DNA from: an uncultured Ruminococcus sp.
GTDB taxonomy: Bacteria; Bacillota; Clostridia; Oscillospirales; Ruminococcaceae
Length of the DNA: 13,233 nt
Assembly: GCA_937910385.1 (NCBI GenBank)
Contig: CALEPT010000109.1
Coordinates: 1 to 13,233 of the forward strand
Direction of reading: 5' to 3'
Translations under genes and position numbers: made by a program
The notes under the pieces: generated by a model
Database searches by the model: none
Told to the model about the DNA's origin: nothing
The model's input: the letters and a program-made list of their open reading frames with translations, nothing else
Shown here: one piece after another, positions 12,211-13,233 of the stretch
Position numbering within the stretch: the first letter of the stretch is position 1
Layout: each line of letters opens with the position of its first letter

Positions 12211-13119
12211 ATGAAGCACTTACTTAAAATGCTCGATCTGAGCACAGAGGAAATAATCGACATACTTAATCTCGCAGATCAGCTCAAATACGAGCTCAAG
12301 CACGATATCCCCCACCCCCGTCTCAAGGGCAAAACTCTCGGAATGATATTCCAGAAGGCCTCAACACGTACCCGCGTTTCGTTTGAAACAGGAATGTATC
12401 AGCTCGGAGGATATCCGCTGTTTCTCTCGTCAAACGACCTCCAGATAGGACGAGGCGAGCCCGTTCAGGACACCGCACGCGTACTCTCGCGCTACCTCGA
12501 CGGTATCATGATACGCACCTTCGAGCAGAAGGAGGTCGAGGATCTCGCTCAGTACGGCTCTATCCCGATAATCAACGGTCTTACAGACTTCTGCCATCCC
12601 TGTCAGGTGCTTGCCGACCTCATGACGATACGTGAGTTCAAGGGCAGCTTCGACGGACTCAAAATGTGCTTTATAGGCGACGGCAACAACATGGCAAACT
12701 CCCTCATTGTAGGAGGTCTCAAGGTCGGTATGGCGGTCTCAGTGGCTTGTCCCGACGAATATCAGCCTCCTAAGGAGATACTTGATTTTGCGGCACAGTA
12801 CGGCGATAAATTCGAGCTGACCAACTCCCCTGTTCAGGCTTCAAAGGACTCGGACGTTCTCATAACCGATGTCTGGGCATCTATGGGTCAGGAGGGCGAA
12901 GCCGAGAAGCGCAAGGTCGCTTTCGCGGGCTATCAGATAAACGACGAGCTCATGGCTGCGGCGAAGTCTGACGCAATGGTGCTCCACTGCCTGCCCGCTC
13001 ACCGCGAGGAGGAGATAACCGAAAAGGTATTTGAGTCTCACGCAAACGAGATATTCGAGGAGGCAGAGAACCGTCTCCACGCGCAGAAAGCCGTTATGGT
13101 AAAATTAATGGAAGGCTAA
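12211..13119 (+). CDS. argF: Ornithine carbamoyltransferase
   Basis: Condenses ornithine with carbamoyl phosphate to citrulline; cytosolic trimer. The protein has 302 residues, typical of the anabolic enzyme. The carbamoyl-phosphate motif STRTR is at 51-55, HPCQ at 129-132, DVWASMGQE (220-228) is the ornithine-binding loop (SMG), and HCLPAHR (259-265) carries the substrate cysteine Cys260. Because HCLP and SMG motifs are present, it uses ornithine rather than N-acetylornithine, matching argJ. GAAAGGA (12195-12201) lies 9 bases before the ATG. It is the last gene of the run and is followed by a strong terminator. Carbamoyl phosphate synthase genes are not in the window. Confidence 0.97.
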   Translation: MKHLLKMLDLSTEEIIDILNLADQLKYELKHDIPHPRLKGKTLGMIFQKASTRTRVSFETGMYQLGGYPLFLSSNDLQIGRGEPVQDTARVLSRYLDGIMIRTFEQKEVEDLAQYGSIPIINGLTDFCHPCQVLADLMTIREFKGSFDGLKMCFIGDGNNMANSLIVGGLKVGMAVSVACPDEYQPPKEILDFAAQYGDKFELTNSPVQASKDSDVLITDVWASMGQEGEAEKRKVAFAGYQINDELMAAAKSDAMVLHCLPAHREEEITEKVFESHANEIFEEAENRLHAQKAVMVKLMEG

Positions 13120-13121
13120 TG

Positions 13122-13152
13122 AAAAAAGGCAGTCATGACGACTGCCTTTTTT
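13122..13152 (+). terminator. Intrinsic terminator of the arg operon
   Basis: GGCAGTC-ATGAC-GACTGCC, extended by A6 on the left and T6 on the right, gives 13 perfectly complementary pairs. It starts 2 bases after the argF stop. Because an A-run precedes the stem, it could also stop transcription from the other strand. Confidence 0.95.
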
Positions 13153-13153
13153 C

Positions 13154-13182
13154 GTATGGGCGGCCCTTACGGTCCCCCATAC
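13154..13182. repeat. Second hairpin after argF
   Basis: GTATGGG (13154-13160) pairs with CCCATAC (13176-13182), with an inner GG/CC beyond one bulged base. It directly follows the terminator. TTGATTTTTATG comes after it, giving a weak T-rich tail that is also the -35 region of the next promoter. Possibly a back-up terminator or a small dispersed repeat. Confidence 0.45.
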
Positions 13183-13211
13183 TTGATTTTTATGCGGCAA
13201 TATGCTATAAT
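13183..13211 (+). promoter_or_regulatory. Sigma-A promoter of the next gene
   Basis: TTGATT (13183-13188), a 17-base spacer and a perfect TATAAT (13206-13211). Transcription would begin about 13218, only some 12 bases before the ATG at 13230. The leader would be just long enough for the GAGGTGA ribosome binding site (13219-13225). Confidence 0.7.
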
Positions 13212-13229
13212 TCCTATCGAGGTGATACT

Positions 13230-13233
13230 ATGA
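13230..13233 (+). CDS. Start of the next gene, cut by window edge
   Basis: Only the ATG and one further base are present. It is preceded by GAGGTGA (13219-13225) at a spacing of 4 bases and by a good promoter, which makes a true start likely. Nothing can be said about the product. Confidence 0.5.

Overview
The window is an almost complete arginine biosynthesis locus from a Gram-positive, Clostridia-type bacterium. The most likely source is a Ruminococcus or a related Oscillospiraceae member. This rests on strong AGGAGG-type ribosome binding sites, sigma-A promoters, clostridial-looking enzymes and GC-rich hairpin repeats between genes. The genus assignment is an inference from style, not from a marker gene.

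Layout. On the left, on the minus strand, is the first three quarters of an NAD-dependent lactate/malate dehydrogenase (1-725). It has its own promoter and a possible Rex operator. A 450-base divergent intergenic region follows (726-1175). It holds an inverted-repeat element built of degenerate 7-base units, a consensus ARG box for the arginine repressor, and a consensus sigma-A promoter for argG. Everything downstream is on the plus strand: argG, a small lipoprotein gene, argH, an 83-residue membrane protein, a multi-hairpin repeat, argC (type 2), a four-helix membrane protein, a GNAT acetyltransferase, argJ, two paralogous membrane proteins with PH-like domains, argB, argD (with its own promoter), a LURP-one-like protein, and argF. 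A strong terminator closes the run at 13122-13152. A new promoter and the first codon of another gene sit at the right edge.

Function. ArgJ (ornithine acetyltransferase), ArgB, ArgC and ArgD make ornithine by the acetyl-recycling route. ArgF converts ornithine to citrulline, and ArgG and ArgH convert citrulline to arginine. No argR, argA or carAB is visible here. ArgB carries the N-terminal helix typical of arginine-inhibited kinases, so control probably acts both at the enzyme and, through the ARG box, at the argG promoter. Seven of the fourteen plus-strand genes are not known arginine enzymes: a lipoprotein, two small membrane proteins, a GNAT enzyme, two PH-like proteins and a LURP-one-like protein. 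Several are translationally coupled to arg genes by overlapping stop and start codons.

The least explained parts are the coupled PH-like pair, whose shared acidic tails include three 9-residue repeats in the second protein; the GNAT gene just before argJ; the palindrome-rich element before argC; the 7-base repeat arrays at two intergenic sites; and the mixed lactate/malate specificity residues of the dehydrogenase. I see no CRISPR, tRNA, rRNA, transposase or phage gene.
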